Part shown: positions 14,380 to 22,182 of the stretch, piece by piece | Layout: each line of letters opens with the position of its first letter | Numbering within the stretch: the first letter of the stretch is position 1 | NCBI GenBank assembly: GCA_035945995.1 | Contig: DASYZR010000080.1 | Coordinates: forward strand, 1 to 32,028 | From: a bacterium | Lineage (GTDB): Bacteria > Sysuimicrobiota > Sysuimicrobiia > Sysuimicrobiales > Segetimicrobiaceae | Direction of reading: 5' to 3' | Length of the DNA: 32,028 nucleotides | Position numbers and translations under genes: made by a program | Notes under the pieces: generated by a model | What the model was told of the DNA's origin: nothing | What the model saw: the letters and a program-made list of their open reading frames with translations, nothing else | Databases searched by the model: none

Positions 14380-15015
14380 TCAATCGCGTCTCGCACCCGC
14401 CGCGCCCGCGTCTGTCACGAGGCGCACCATGAGCTCCACCGCCTGATCGTCGCTGAGCCCGTGGTCGCGGACCAGCGAACGCCACGTCGTGAAATGGAGC
14501 GCGTGGCCGAGGGCCGCCTGAAACACCGGCTCGCATTCATGATCAATAGTCCAACCTCCGGTCAGCGCCGATCGCACGCGGGAGAGCATCTTGCCATACC
14601 CGACCCCGACAAGGCCGGGCGCGAGTCGCGCATCCCTGGTGACGTTTTCCAGCATCCGTTCGGTTCGGCCGTAGAAGGCGTAGAGGTCCGTGAGCGCCTC
14701 CCTCAGGCGCGCCCTGGGATCCGCAATCCCGCTCCAGCGCCGGGGATCCGGTGCGGGGTTGTGCGTGAAGAACAGCGCGGTGCAGGCCTCGAACAGGGCG
14801 TGCTGATCCGGGAAATGGGCGCGTACCGTGAGCCGCTCGACGCCGGCGCGGCGCGCGATCGCGCTGATGCTCGCGGCAAGCGGTCCGAGGCTCTCATGCA
14901 GGGCCACGGTCGCCTCGACGATGCGCCGGCTGGTTTCTTGCTGCCCCTCAGCCCGCCGTTTCAGTACGTACTTCCTTTTTTTCCTAACTTTCGATGATCG
15001 GCTATGTATTCCCAT
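14380..15015 (-). CDS. TetR/AcrR family transcriptional regulator
   Basis: 211 aa, ATG 15015, GAGG about 11 nt upstream. After a very basic N-terminal tail (RKKRKYVLKRRAEG) comes the TetR DNA-binding domain at residues about 25-75: RRIVEATVALHESLGPLAASISAIARRAGVERLTVRAHFPDQHALFEA, with the helix-turn-helix in ISAIARRAGVERLTVRAHF. The C-terminal ~130 residues form the helical ligand/dimer domain (YAFYGRTERMLENVTRD). Divergent from the cupin gene with 81 nt between the start codons; the shared region holds a sigma-70-type promoter toward the cupin gene and the palindrome TACACCTGTGTA. It probably represses the cupin gene and perhaps itself. Ligand unknown. Confidence 0.92.
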   Translation of the reverse strand: MGIHSRSSKVRKKRKYVLKRRAEGQQETSRRIVEATVALHESLGPLAASISAIARRAGVERLTVRAHFPDQHALFEACTALFFTHNPAPDPRRWSGIADPRARLREALTDLYAFYGRTERMLENVTRDARLAPGLVGVGYGKMLSRVRSALTGGWTIDHECEPVFQAALGHALHFTTWRSLVRDHGLSDDQAVELMVRLVTDAGAAGARRD

Positions 15016-15016
15016 A

Positions 15017-15045
15017 TTGACGCCGTCCTCAAAATCTGCTAGATT
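15017..15045 (+). promoter_or_regulatory. Promoter of the cupin gene
   Basis: TTGACG at 15017-15022, a 17-nt spacer and TAGATT at 15040-15045. The expected start site is near 15052, which is the first base of the palindrome 15052-15063. It begins two bases from the TetR start codon on the other strand. Confidence 0.5.
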
Positions 15046-15051
15046 TCAGTA

Positions 15052-15063
15052 TACACCTGTGTA
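15052..15063. promoter_or_regulatory. Candidate TetR operator
   Basis: TACAC-CT-GTGTA, a perfect 5-bp inverted repeat with a 2-bp centre, placed over the predicted transcription start of the cupin gene and in the TetR/cupin intergenic region. Position fits repression by the adjacent TetR protein. Short arms leave room for chance. Confidence 0.4.
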
Positions 15064-15096
15064 GTCTAAAAATCCAAGCCGTGAGCGGGGGGCGCG

Positions 15097-15615
15097 ATGC
15101 CGGAGACCGAGCGGGGGCCGTTGATCGTCGGACCGGATGAGGGCAGAAAAGCGGATCTCGGCGGCCTCGGCGTCGACTTCAAGATCTGGGGCGCGAGCAC
15201 CTCCGGCGGACTCTCGATCGTGGAACACCCCATGGAACCGGGGCGCCTTGTTCCGCCGCACGTCCACCGCAACGAAGACGAATTGTCCTACGTAGTGACG
15301 GGTACTTTTGGGATCAGGATCGGCGACGCGATCGCTACCGCCGGTCCGGGGAGTTACGTCTTCAAACCTCGGAACGTTCCCCACACGTTTTGGAATCCCG
15401 GGCCCGGGCCGGCCCGCCTGATCGAGCTCATCTGGCCGGCCGGGTTCGAGCGATTCTTCGGGCAACTGGACGAGATTGCCCACGCGGCCACGGGACCCGA
15501 GGATTTCGCCGCACGCCGTGACGAGCTCGGCCGCCGGTACGGACTCGAGTTCCTGCCGGAGTGGATTCCCGAACTCAAAGCGAGATACAACCTCAAGGTC
15601 CTCGGCGAGCCGTGA
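15097..15615 (+). CDS. Cupin domain protein
   Basis: 172 aa, ATG 15097 preceded by GGGGGG. A single cupin barrel spans residues about 25-115. Motif 1 is PPHVHRNEDELSYVVTG with H55, H57 and E62 as likely metal ligands, and motif 2 is PGSYVFKPRNVPHTFWN with H96. After the barrel a helical tail (FERFFGQLDEIAHAA ... EFAARRDELGRRYGLEFLPEW) matches many quercetinase/isomerase-like cupins. These bind Fe, Mn or Zn and act as dioxygenases, isomerases or sensors; the substrate is not evident. Divergent from and probably controlled by the TetR gene. The cupredoxin gene follows after 84 nt in the same direction with its own ribosome binding site. Confidence 0.9.
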   Translation: MPETERGPLIVGPDEGRKADLGGLGVDFKIWGASTSGGLSIVEHPMEPGRLVPPHVHRNEDELSYVVTGTFGIRIGDAIATAGPGSYVFKPRNVPHTFWNPGPGPARLIELIWPAGFERFFGQLDEIAHAATGPEDFAARRDELGRRYGLEFLPEWIPELKARYNLKVLGEP

Positions 15616-15699
15616 AGGCCCGGCGCGGGCATCGAGCCGGACCGCGCCGCCACCGGACCGCGGGCAAGGAAGACCGAAATCGTAAAAGGGGGGAGACGC

Positions 15700-16710
15700 A
15701 TGCGCGTGTTCGTCGCAATCGTGCTGATGGTCAGTGCCCTACTGCTGGTTCCCGTACCGCCCCGGGCACACGCCGCGAGGAGCTGGAACGTAGAGGTCGG
15801 GGCCGCGACCTCAAGCCTGGCCGATCAGGCCCTGCGCTTCCTCCCGAAGGAGATCACCATCGACGCCGGCGATACCGTTCACTGGAACCTGGCCGCCTCC
15901 GAGCACACCGTCTATTTCCCGGCCGGACAGACGCCGCCGGACCTGATGATTCCCGGAAAGACCAAGGGCCAGCTCCTGTGGAACTCCGCCGTGTTTTTCC
16001 GATCGCCGGAGAAGATCTATAACGGCGCAGGGCCCATCAGCGGCGGCGCCCTGCTCACCGACCCCAATGCTCCAAAGACGTTCACGCTGACCTTCACGAA
16101 GGCCGGCACCTACAAATATCTATGCATGTTCCATCCGGGAATGGGGGGCACCGTCATCGTCCAGCCGGCGGGGAGCCCGTACCCGGCGACGCAGGCGCAA
16201 TACGACCGTGTGGCCGCCGCGGAGGCGCAGGCGGCTCTGGCCAAGGCCGCGGCGCTTCGCACGACGGCCGCCAAACCCGTGGTCGCGGTGGCCGGTGGAC
16301 GGCGCGTCTACGCGCTGAGCCTTGTCGGTTCCACGAAAGACGGCGCGACGGTCTACCGGTTCCCCATGCAGACCCTGACGATCAATCGAGGGGATACCGT
16401 GACCTGGCTGATGCAGGATCCGACCGAGTTACACACCGTGTCCTTCGGGGTGGGGAAGCGGTACTTCGACATCGCGACGATGCGGCCGCAACCGCAGGGC
16501 CCGCCCACGCTGCTTGTGACCCCGGACGTCATGGCACCCTCCGGCGGGGGCGTTCACCGCGGCGCGGGGTTCTACAATTCCGGGTTCATGCTGACCGACG
16601 GTCCTGGGGTGAGGCGTTACTCGCTCACGTTCACGGAAAAGGGGACGTTCGAGTACACGTGCGCCGTACACGACCAGTTCGGCATGAAGGCCGCGATCGT
16701 GGTGCGGTAG
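15700..16710 (+). CDS. Secreted double-cupredoxin (plastocyanin-like) copper protein
   Basis: 336 aa, ATG 15700 after GGGGGAG. A signal peptide (MRVFVAIVLMVSALLLVPV ... AHA) is cleaved near residue 25. There are two cupredoxin domains. The first, about residues 28-156, has type-1 copper ligands H69 (SEHTVYF), C142, H145 and M148 (LCMFHPGM). After an Ala-rich linker (170-195), the second, about 200-336, has H245 (LHTVSFG), C321, H324 and M329 (TCAVHDQFGM). Both sites therefore look complete. Such proteins carry electrons or bind copper outside the membrane. Fusion of two blue-copper domains without an oxidase or nitrite-reductase trinuclear site is notable. Convergent with the small membrane protein gene, 5 nt apart. 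Confidence 0.9.
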   Translation: MRVFVAIVLMVSALLLVPVPPRAHAARSWNVEVGAATSSLADQALRFLPKEITIDAGDTVHWNLAASEHTVYFPAGQTPPDLMIPGKTKGQLLWNSAVFFRSPEKIYNGAGPISGGALLTDPNAPKTFTLTFTKAGTYKYLCMFHPGMGGTVIVQPAGSPYPATQAQYDRVAAAEAQAALAKAAALRTTAAKPVVAVAGGRRVYALSLVGSTKDGATVYRFPMQTLTINRGDTVTWLMQDPTELHTVSFGVGKRYFDIATMRPQPQGPPTLLVTPDVMAPSGGGVHRGAGFYNSGFMLTDGPGVRRYSLTFTEKGTFEYTCAVHDQFGMKAAIVVR

Positions 16711-16715
16711 CACCT

Positions 16716-16955
16716 TCAGGACACGCGCAGGCTCACAATCCCGACAACAACCAGCACCACCGCGACGGCGCCGACGGTGATCAGCGTGGCGGCCGGACCG
16801 GGGGCCGCGAGCGCGGGCACCGCGTGCGGGGGGATCAGTCGCGCGAACGGACCGACCACCGCGGCGTAGATGTGGGAGGCCATGTCGTCGAGCATGCGAA
16901 ACGCCGGCACAGCCGCCTGCGCGACGCCGGAGAAAACCACCAGTGTGTACTCCAT
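16716..16955 (-). CDS. Small membrane protein (79 aa)
   Basis: ATG 16955 (MEYTLVVFSG) with GGAAGGG upstream; longer in-frame starts lack support. Residues about 1-40 form an amphipathic, moderately hydrophobic region (VVFSGVAQAAVPAFRMLDDMASHIYAAVVGP). A Pro/Ala-rich turn follows, and then a strong C-terminal transmembrane helix (ATLITVGAVAVVLVVVGIVSL) with a short basic end. A tail-anchored or single-pass arrangement is likely. I do not recognise a family. Neighbours: convergent with the cupredoxin gene and divergent from the GYD-domain gene. Confidence 0.62.
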   Translation of the reverse strand: MEYTLVVFSGVAQAAVPAFRMLDDMASHIYAAVVGPFARLIPPHAVPALAAPGPAATLITVGAVAVVLVVVGIVSLRVS

Positions 16956-17152
16956 CGGACACCCTTCCTGCTCCGAACCGACTTGGACGACGCCGCCGGC
17001 GGCGCGCTCTTCGGGCCGCCGGCGCGCCGGACTCCGGGTAAAGGACTGTGGTTCGGCGTGACGCTCCCGTTTCCTTTCGCCCCGGAGGTCCTCCGAGAAC
17101 AAGCCCGAAGCACCTGCGAGCAACCCACACGCAGTCCCAGGGAGGGACGGGC

Positions 17153-17446
17153 ATGCCTACCTACATCACGCTCCTTCGATACACGCAAAAAGGCGCGCAG
17201 GAGATCAAGGGAGGTCCAGGCCGCCTCGAAGAGGCGAAGAAACGGGCCAAACAGCGGGGCGCCGAGATAAAGGCGTTCTACTTGACGATGGGCCAGTACG
17301 ACGGCGTGCTGATCACCGAGGCCCCGAACGATGAGGCGATGGCCGCAGGAGCCCTCGGCGCCGGCGCGATGGGCTACATCCGGACCGAGACGCTGCGGGC
17401 GTTCACGGAGGAAGAGTTCAAGAAGCTCGTACAGGCGCTGCCCTGA
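17153..17446 (+). CDS. GYD domain-containing protein
   Basis: 97 aa, ATG 17153 preceded by GGGAGGGACGGGC. Matches the GYD family throughout: MPTYITLLRYTQKGAQEIKG, then RLEEAKKRAKQRGAEIKAFYLTMGQYDGVLITEAPNDEAMAA and GYIRTETLRAFTEEEFKKLV. The name-giving G-x-Y-D is MGQYDGV at about residues 44-50. Such proteins fold like ferredoxin-type dimeric barrels and have no firmly known reaction. The stop is 1 nt from the convergent AMIN-domain gene, so the two 3' ends face each other. Confidence 0.9.
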   Translation: MPTYITLLRYTQKGAQEIKGGPGRLEEAKKRAKQRGAEIKAFYLTMGQYDGVLITEAPNDEAMAAGALGAGAMGYIRTETLRAFTEEEFKKLVQALP

Positions 17447-17447
17447 G

Positions 17448-18374
17448 CTACGGGCCGGGGTGCGGCTGCACCACGTCGATGCGAAACACGACGGTGTGGG
17501 CCGCATTCCCGGCGTTCGACCGGACGCTGAACCATGCCCCCAGGGCATCGTACATGAGGGTGTTGCTCTCGCCCCCGGACGTGACCGCGAGGGTCCACGA
17601 CGGCGCGCCCAGCGCGGCGCGGACCTCGACCTCGGTGCTGCCCACGTGAAGGCCGTCGCGCGTCCGATAGGCTATGTCGTTGAGGACCCAGATCTGCCGG
17701 ACCAGGCCGGCGTCCGTCACCCGGATGCCGAGGCCTGACGGCGAGGAAGGCGCATACCAGGTGTAGTCGGCACCGACGCCTGGCAACGCCGCCGTGTTCT
17801 TCGCGGGCCCCATCGCCGCGACGACGTCGGCCAGTGCCATGCCCAAGCGCACGCCGCCGATGCTCCGGCCGGGAACGATCGTGGTCACGCCGGTCGCGGT
17901 ACCTGCCGCAGCGGCCGGGGCTCCGGCCGGGGCCCCGACCGCCGGCGCTCCACTCCCGTGCGGAATGCCGACGACGACACCGCCCGCCCCCGGAGCCGCC
18001 GTCACGTGGAACTGCACGGGGTGCGCGCACTCCACGACCACCCGCACGACGTCCGGGGCAAACTGCCCGACCCGGACGCGCTCGACCACCCCCTGCGCGC
18101 TGTGTACGGTGCCCGCGGGCAGGCCCAGCCGGGCGGCGAGAACGTCGATCACGATCCAGTCCGGGCGCACGGTCTGCAGCTGATACCGGACGGGCGCCGA
18201 GGTCCGGATGACGACCTCGAGTTCGTCCCGGCTCGCCTGCGTGACGATACCGGTCACGGTCGCCGGCTCGTCCGGAAGGGCCCCGGTGGGCGACCCGACG
18301 GCCGCGAGCAGCACCGCGACGCCGAACGCGGTGGCGACGAGATGCACCCGCGTGCCGCGCGACCGTCCCGGCAC
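17448..18374 (-). CDS. Exported AMIN-domain protein
   Basis: 308 aa from GTG 18374 (VPGRSRGTRV), chosen for GGGGAGG about 8 nt upstream; the frame extends further but without support. A signal sequence (RVHLVATAFGVAVLLAAVG) comes first. Residues about 38-140 are an AMIN domain (VTGIVTQASRDELEVVIRTSAPVRYQLQTVRPDWIVIDV ... VVERVRVGQFAPDVVRVVVE), as at the N-terminus of AmiC amidases and PilQ secretins, where it binds peptidoglycan or targets the protein in the envelope. A Pro/Ala/Gly linker (about 145-170) precedes a ~135-residue C-terminal domain (GRSIGGVRLGMALADVVAAMG ... LHVGSTEVEVRAALGAPSW), with SmpA/BamE-like repeats. No amidase or secretin domain follows, so it is a stand-alone envelope adaptor of unknown partner. 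Confidence 0.82.
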   Translation of the reverse strand: MPGRSRGTRVHLVATAFGVAVLLAAVGSPTGALPDEPATVTGIVTQASRDELEVVIRTSAPVRYQLQTVRPDWIVIDVLAARLGLPAGTVHSAQGVVERVRVGQFAPDVVRVVVECAHPVQFHVTAAPGAGGVVVGIPHGSGAPAVGAPAGAPAAAAGTATGVTTIVPGRSIGGVRLGMALADVVAAMGPAKNTAALPGVGADYTWYAPSSPSGLGIRVTDAGLVRQIWVLNDIAYRTRDGLHVGSTEVEVRAALGAPSWTLAVTSGGESNTLMYDALGAWFSVRSNAGNAAHTVVFRIDVVQPHPGP

Positions 18375-18513
18375 TTCACCCCTCCCCGTGCGCCGTCCCT
18401 TGTGGTGCGGGAATTGGCGTGACCGTCCTCGTCCTCCTGCGCACGCAGGGCGCGGCCGGGCGGCGCTTGAAGGTGCCGGGAGACGCGATTGAGGCCCGAC
18501 GGAGGATGTGGAC

Positions 18514-20190
18514 ATGGCTCTGCGGGGGGCGCACCTGCTGCTCCGGTGTCTGGCGCTCGAAGGCGTTCGGAAGCTCTTTACGATCGTCGGAGACACCATT
18601 CTGCCCATCTGCGATGCCGCGATCGACGAAGGACTGGATCTCGTGGACACCCGGCACGAGGCATCGGCGCTGCATATGGCGGACGCGTGGACCCGCGTCA
18701 CCGGAGAGCCGGCCGTCGCGCTGGTCACGGGCGGTCCCGGCTTCGCCAACGCAATCTCGGCGCTGCCCGCGATCTACGCGAGCGAGAGTCCCGTGATCCT
18801 GATCGCCGGATGCGGAGAACTCGCCGAGCGAGGGATGTATGCGTTCCAGGAAATCGATCAGGTCGGCCTCGCCGCGCCGGCCGCGCGCGGATCGTGGATG
18901 GTCCTCGATCGCCGCCGCATCCCCGACATGGTCGCGACCGCGTTCCGCACCGCGCTGGAGGGGCGACGGGGCCCGGTGCATCTCACGATCCCGATCGACA
19001 TCCAGGAGCAGGCCGCCGGCGAGGAGGACCTGCCGCGGTATTCTCCCCGTGAATACAGGGAGGCCGGCCGTTCCGCCGGCGACCCCGCGGCGGTCCAACG
19101 CGCGGTGACGATCCTCCGGCGCGCCGCGCGGCCGGTGGTGATCGCGGCCAACGCCGCGCGGCACAGCGTCGGCCCCGCCGCCCTCCGGGAGTTCGTCGAA
19201 ACGACGATGCTGCCGTGCTTCACGGTCGAACAGGCGCGCGGGCTCCTGTCGGACGATCATCCGCTGTGTTTCGGCTACGCGGATCCGGCGCTCAACGACG
19301 CCGCGAAGCATTTCCGCGAGGCCGACGCGATCCTGCTGCTCGGCAAGCGTCTCGACCACCGGTACCGCTACGGCATGCCCCCGTTTTTCCACCCCGGCGC
19401 CAAGCTGATTCAGGTCGACGCGGCACCGGCGGACATCGGCCGGAACCGAGGCGTCGAGGTGGGAATCGCCGGTGACGTCGGCGCGGTCGTCGCGCAGATG
19501 ACGGCCGCAGCGCGCGAAGGCACGTGGACGAACGTCGCATCATGGACCCGGGAGCTCGCGGCCGCCCGGACCGCGCAGCGCCGCCGGTTCGAGTCGCTGG
19601 CCGCGGACGATGCGCCCCTGCATCCGATGCGCGTCCTGCTCGACGTCGAGAAATTTACGACCGGCGAGACGGTGATCGTCGTCGACGGCGGGGATTTTGC
19701 CGGGTGGGCGCGGAGTTACCTGAAAGCGCGGAACCCCGGCGGGTGGCTGCGCCTCGGGCCGCTGGGACAGCTGGGCTGCGGCGTCCCCTATGCCCTGGCC
19801 GCCAAGCTCGCCCGGCCGGAGGCCGACGTCCTGCTCCTCATCGGCGACGGCTCCTTCGGCTTCTATGGCATCGAGTACGACACGGCCGTCCGCCACGGTC
19901 TGGCCTTCACCGCGGTGATGGGGCACGACGCGGCCTGGAGCATTGACCGGAACTTCCAGTTGGCCTACTACGGCAGAGCGGCGGGGACTGATCTCCGGCC
20001 GGCCCGCTACGACGCCGTGGTGGAGGCGCTGGGGGGCCACGGCGAGCACGTCAACGAGCCCGCGGGCATCGCCCCGGCCATCCGCCGGGCCCGCGAATCC
20101 GGGAAGGCATCCTTGGTGAGCGTCGCCATCCGGAACGCCCCGTGCCCGCTGGCGGACGCGATGATCGCCCGGAAGACCGGCAGAGAATAA
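18514..20190 (+). CDS. Thiamine diphosphate-dependent enzyme (acetolactate synthase-like)
   Basis: 558 aa from ATG 18514 (MALRGAHLLL), which has GGAGG 8 nt upstream; GTG 18508 is too close to that site. It has the three domains of the ALS/oxalyl-CoA decarboxylase/benzoylformate decarboxylase group. In the pyrimidine domain the catalytic Glu is E49 in DTRHEASALHMADAW. A central domain follows (DPAAVQRAVTILRRAARPVVI, ILLLGKRLDHRY). In the diphosphate domain GDGSFGFYGIEYDTAVRHGL starts at residue 444. The second Mg/ThDP ligand position, normally Asn in N-D-A-A-W or N-N, is H471 (MGHDAAW). Reaction unknown: decarboxylation or ligation of a 2-oxo acid is expected. No small ALS subunit is adjacent. 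Confidence 0.88.
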   Translation: MALRGAHLLLRCLALEGVRKLFTIVGDTILPICDAAIDEGLDLVDTRHEASALHMADAWTRVTGEPAVALVTGGPGFANAISALPAIYASESPVILIAGCGELAERGMYAFQEIDQVGLAAPAARGSWMVLDRRRIPDMVATAFRTALEGRRGPVHLTIPIDIQEQAAGEEDLPRYSPREYREAGRSAGDPAAVQRAVTILRRAARPVVIAANAARHSVGPAALREFVETTMLPCFTVEQARGLLSDDHPLCFGYADPALNDAAKHFREADAILLLGKRLDHRYRYGMPPFFHPGAKLIQVDAAPADIGRNRGVEVGIAGDVGAVVAQMTAAAREGTWTNVASWTRELAAARTAQRRRFESLAADDAPLHPMRVLLDVEKFTTGETVIVVDGGDFAGWARSYLKARNPGGWLRLGPLGQLGCGVPYALAAKLARPEADVLLLIGDGSFGFYGIEYDTAVRHGLAFTAVMGHDAAWSIDRNFQLAYYGRAAGTDLRPARYDAVVEALGGHGEHVNEPAGIAPAIRRARESGKASLVSVAIRNAPCPLADAMIARKTGRE

Positions 20191-20238
20191 ATCCCGACGA
20201 GGTGCGGGCGTTGACGTAGGCACCCGCATCTCGCGACG

Positions 20239-20616
20239 TCAATCGCCCGCGAACTCCTTCGCGCGGACCCGGCGGACGGTGTAGGAAATCCAAAACACGT
20301 TCCAGGCCGCGAGCAGCATGGCGCCCAACACGAGCCGGGTCACGTCGAGGATGGGTTTGACCTTGGTCTCCGTCGCGCCGACCTCGAGGACGGCGACCGG
20401 CCGGACGGACGCGCCCGCACCGCCGCCACCCTCGTCCGGCTCGCCGTGGGCCTTCTCCGCCCCGTTGCGGCGCCCCAGACCGAACCCGAAACCGTAGCGG
20501 ACCCGGGCGACCGGAATGATGGTGCGGCCGTTCACCTGGTAGGGTTCACCAAACACCGTCTTGACGCCGGCGCGCTCCTGCGCCGCGCTAATGCGGGTCA
20601 ACATCTGCTCGAGCAT
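20239..20616 (-). CDS. GerW/YtfJ family sporulation-like protein
   Basis: 125 aa from ATG 20616 (MLEQMLTRIS), with GAGGAGG 8 nt upstream. The N-terminal part is a GerW domain: RISAAQERAGVKTVFGEPYQVNGRTIIPVARVRYGFGFGLG, then a Gly/Glu-rich loop and VRPVAVLEVGATETKVKPILD. A transmembrane helix follows (LVLGAMLLAAWNVFWISYTV) and a basic tail. In Bacillus, YtfJ/GerW is a spore protein affecting germination, but the family is widespread in non-sporulating bacteria; this C-terminal membrane anchor differs from YtfJ. Convergent with the ThDP gene and divergent from the FAD oxidase gene. Confidence 0.82.
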   Translation of the reverse strand: MLEQMLTRISAAQERAGVKTVFGEPYQVNGRTIIPVARVRYGFGFGLGRRNGAEKAHGEPDEGGGGAGASVRPVAVLEVGATETKVKPILDVTRLVLGAMLLAAWNVFWISYTVRRVRAKEFAGD

Positions 20617-20755
20617 CTTCGTCGCCTCCTCGGGAGGACCGGCCGGCCCCCCGATCTCATCATACCCAGCGGTATCCGGCAGTTGTTCTCCGCTCCGGCG
20701 TCGAAGGCACATTCGGGGAAGGACGGTAGGGTTTCATCGGGGGGAGGAAGATCGA

Positions 20756-22168
20756 ATGGACGGTGGATCGGGGGGCGTGCCGGTCGATGAGTTGAGAGGA
20801 CAGTGCGCGGGTGAGGTCTTCGCCCAGGGCGACCCCGGCTACGATGCCGCCCGCGCCGTGTGGAACGGATACATCGACAAGCGACCCCTTGTCGTCGCGC
20901 GGTGCCGGGGCGTGGCCGACGTGCTTGCCGCGGTCCGGTTCGCCCGCGCCCACGATTTGTTGACGGCGGTGCGGGGCGGCGGACACAACGTCGCCGGATT
21001 CGGCACGTGCGACGGGGGCATCGTCATCGATCTCTCGCCGATGAAGGGCATCCGGGTCAACCCAGAGACGCGCACCGCCCGGGCCCAGCCGGGCCTCACC
21101 TGGGGAGAGTTCGACCGCGAGACCCAGGCGTTCGGACTCGCCACGACCGGTGGGCTGGTGACGACGACCGGGATCGGCGGGTTCACGCTCGGCGGGGGCA
21201 TCGGGTGGCTCATGCGTAAGCACGGGCTCACCATCGACAATCTGCTCTCCGCCGACGTCGTCACCGCCGACGGGCGGCTCCTGACGGCAAACGCGATGAG
21301 CCACCCGGACCTGTATTGGGCGCTGCGCGGGGGCGGTGGAAACTTCGGCATCGTCACGTCGTTCGAGTACCGGCTCCATCCGGTGGGGCCGGCCGTGATC
21401 GGCGGCGCCGTGTTCCATCCCGCGGCCGCCGCGGGGAACGTGCTGCGGTTCTATAACCAATGGGTCGCCACGCTGCCGGACGAGATGACAACCATGGCGG
21501 CGTTCATCACCGCGCCGCCCCTGCCGTTCATTCCGGCGGCGCTGCACGGGACCCCGATGCTCGCGGTGGCGCTGTGCTACGCGGGCCCGCCGGCCGACGG
21601 CGAGCGGACGGCGCGGCCGCTGCTCTCGTTCGGGCCGCCCGCGGTCGCCCACGTCGGACCGGTGCCGTACACCATTCTCCAGGGCATGTTCGATGCCAGC
21701 GCGCCGTACGGCATCCATTCCTACTGGAAGACGCACTACGTCCCGGACCTGTCCGACGCGGCGATCGACGCCCTCGTGGCGCAGACCGCGCGCATGTCCT
21801 CGCTCTCGCCGTTTACGACGCTCCACATCCACCATCTCGAGGGCGCGGTGAGCCGCGTGGACCCCGAGGCAACGGCCTTCCGGCACCGCACGCCGCGCTA
21901 CGCGATGAACATCGTCGGCCTGTGGACCGGCGGGGAGCGGGCGGAGCCGCACATCGATTGGGTGCGCGGGACGTTCGACGCCGTGCAGCCGTTCGCCACC
22001 GGAGCGCCCTACCTCAACTTCCTCGGCGATGAAGGCCAGGACCGGGTGCGGGCGGCCTACGGGGCGGCGACGTACGACCGGCTGGTGGCGGTGAAGAACC
22101 GCTACGATCCCACGAACCTCTTCCGGGTGAATCAGAACATCCGGCCGACGGCCGCGGCGACCGCGTAG
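20756..22168 (+). CDS. FAD-linked oxidoreductase (BBE-type, VAO/PCMH fold)
   Basis: 470 aa from ATG 20756 after GGGGGGAGG. The FAD-binding domain (about 1-220) has RPLVVARCRGVADVLAAVRFAR and RGGGHNVAGFGTCDGGIVIDLSPM; H77 is the usual site of 8-alpha-histidyl FAD. GLVTTTGIGGFTLGGGIGWLMRKHGLTIDNLLSADVVTADG follows; the Cys used for a second flavin link in berberine-bridge enzymes is Thr here, so the flavin is probably linked through His only. The C-terminal BBE motif YDPTNLFRVNQNI closes the protein. No signal peptide. Likely oxidises an alcohol, sugar or amine substrate with O2. First gene of a plus-strand cluster (14 nt to the next gene). Confidence 0.92.
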   Translation: MDGGSGGVPVDELRGQCAGEVFAQGDPGYDAARAVWNGYIDKRPLVVARCRGVADVLAAVRFARAHDLLTAVRGGGHNVAGFGTCDGGIVIDLSPMKGIRVNPETRTARAQPGLTWGEFDRETQAFGLATTGGLVTTTGIGGFTLGGGIGWLMRKHGLTIDNLLSADVVTADGRLLTANAMSHPDLYWALRGGGGNFGIVTSFEYRLHPVGPAVIGGAVFHPAAAAGNVLRFYNQWVATLPDEMTTMAAFITAPPLPFIPAALHGTPMLAVALCYAGPPADGERTARPLLSFGPPAVAHVGPVPYTILQGMFDASAPYGIHSYWKTHYVPDLSDAAIDALVAQTARMSSLSPFTTLHIHHLEGAVSRVDPEATAFRHRTPRYAMNIVGLWTGGERAEPHIDWVRGTFDAVQPFATGAPYLNFLGDEGQDRVRAAYGAATYDRLVAVKNRYDPTNLFRVNQNIRPTAAATA

Positions 22169-22182
22169 GAGGATCGGAGAGC

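Noticed and set aside
18376-19392. Minus-strand open frame of 338 codons
   Set aside because: Opposite the ThDP enzyme gene, which has catalytic motifs; no family features.
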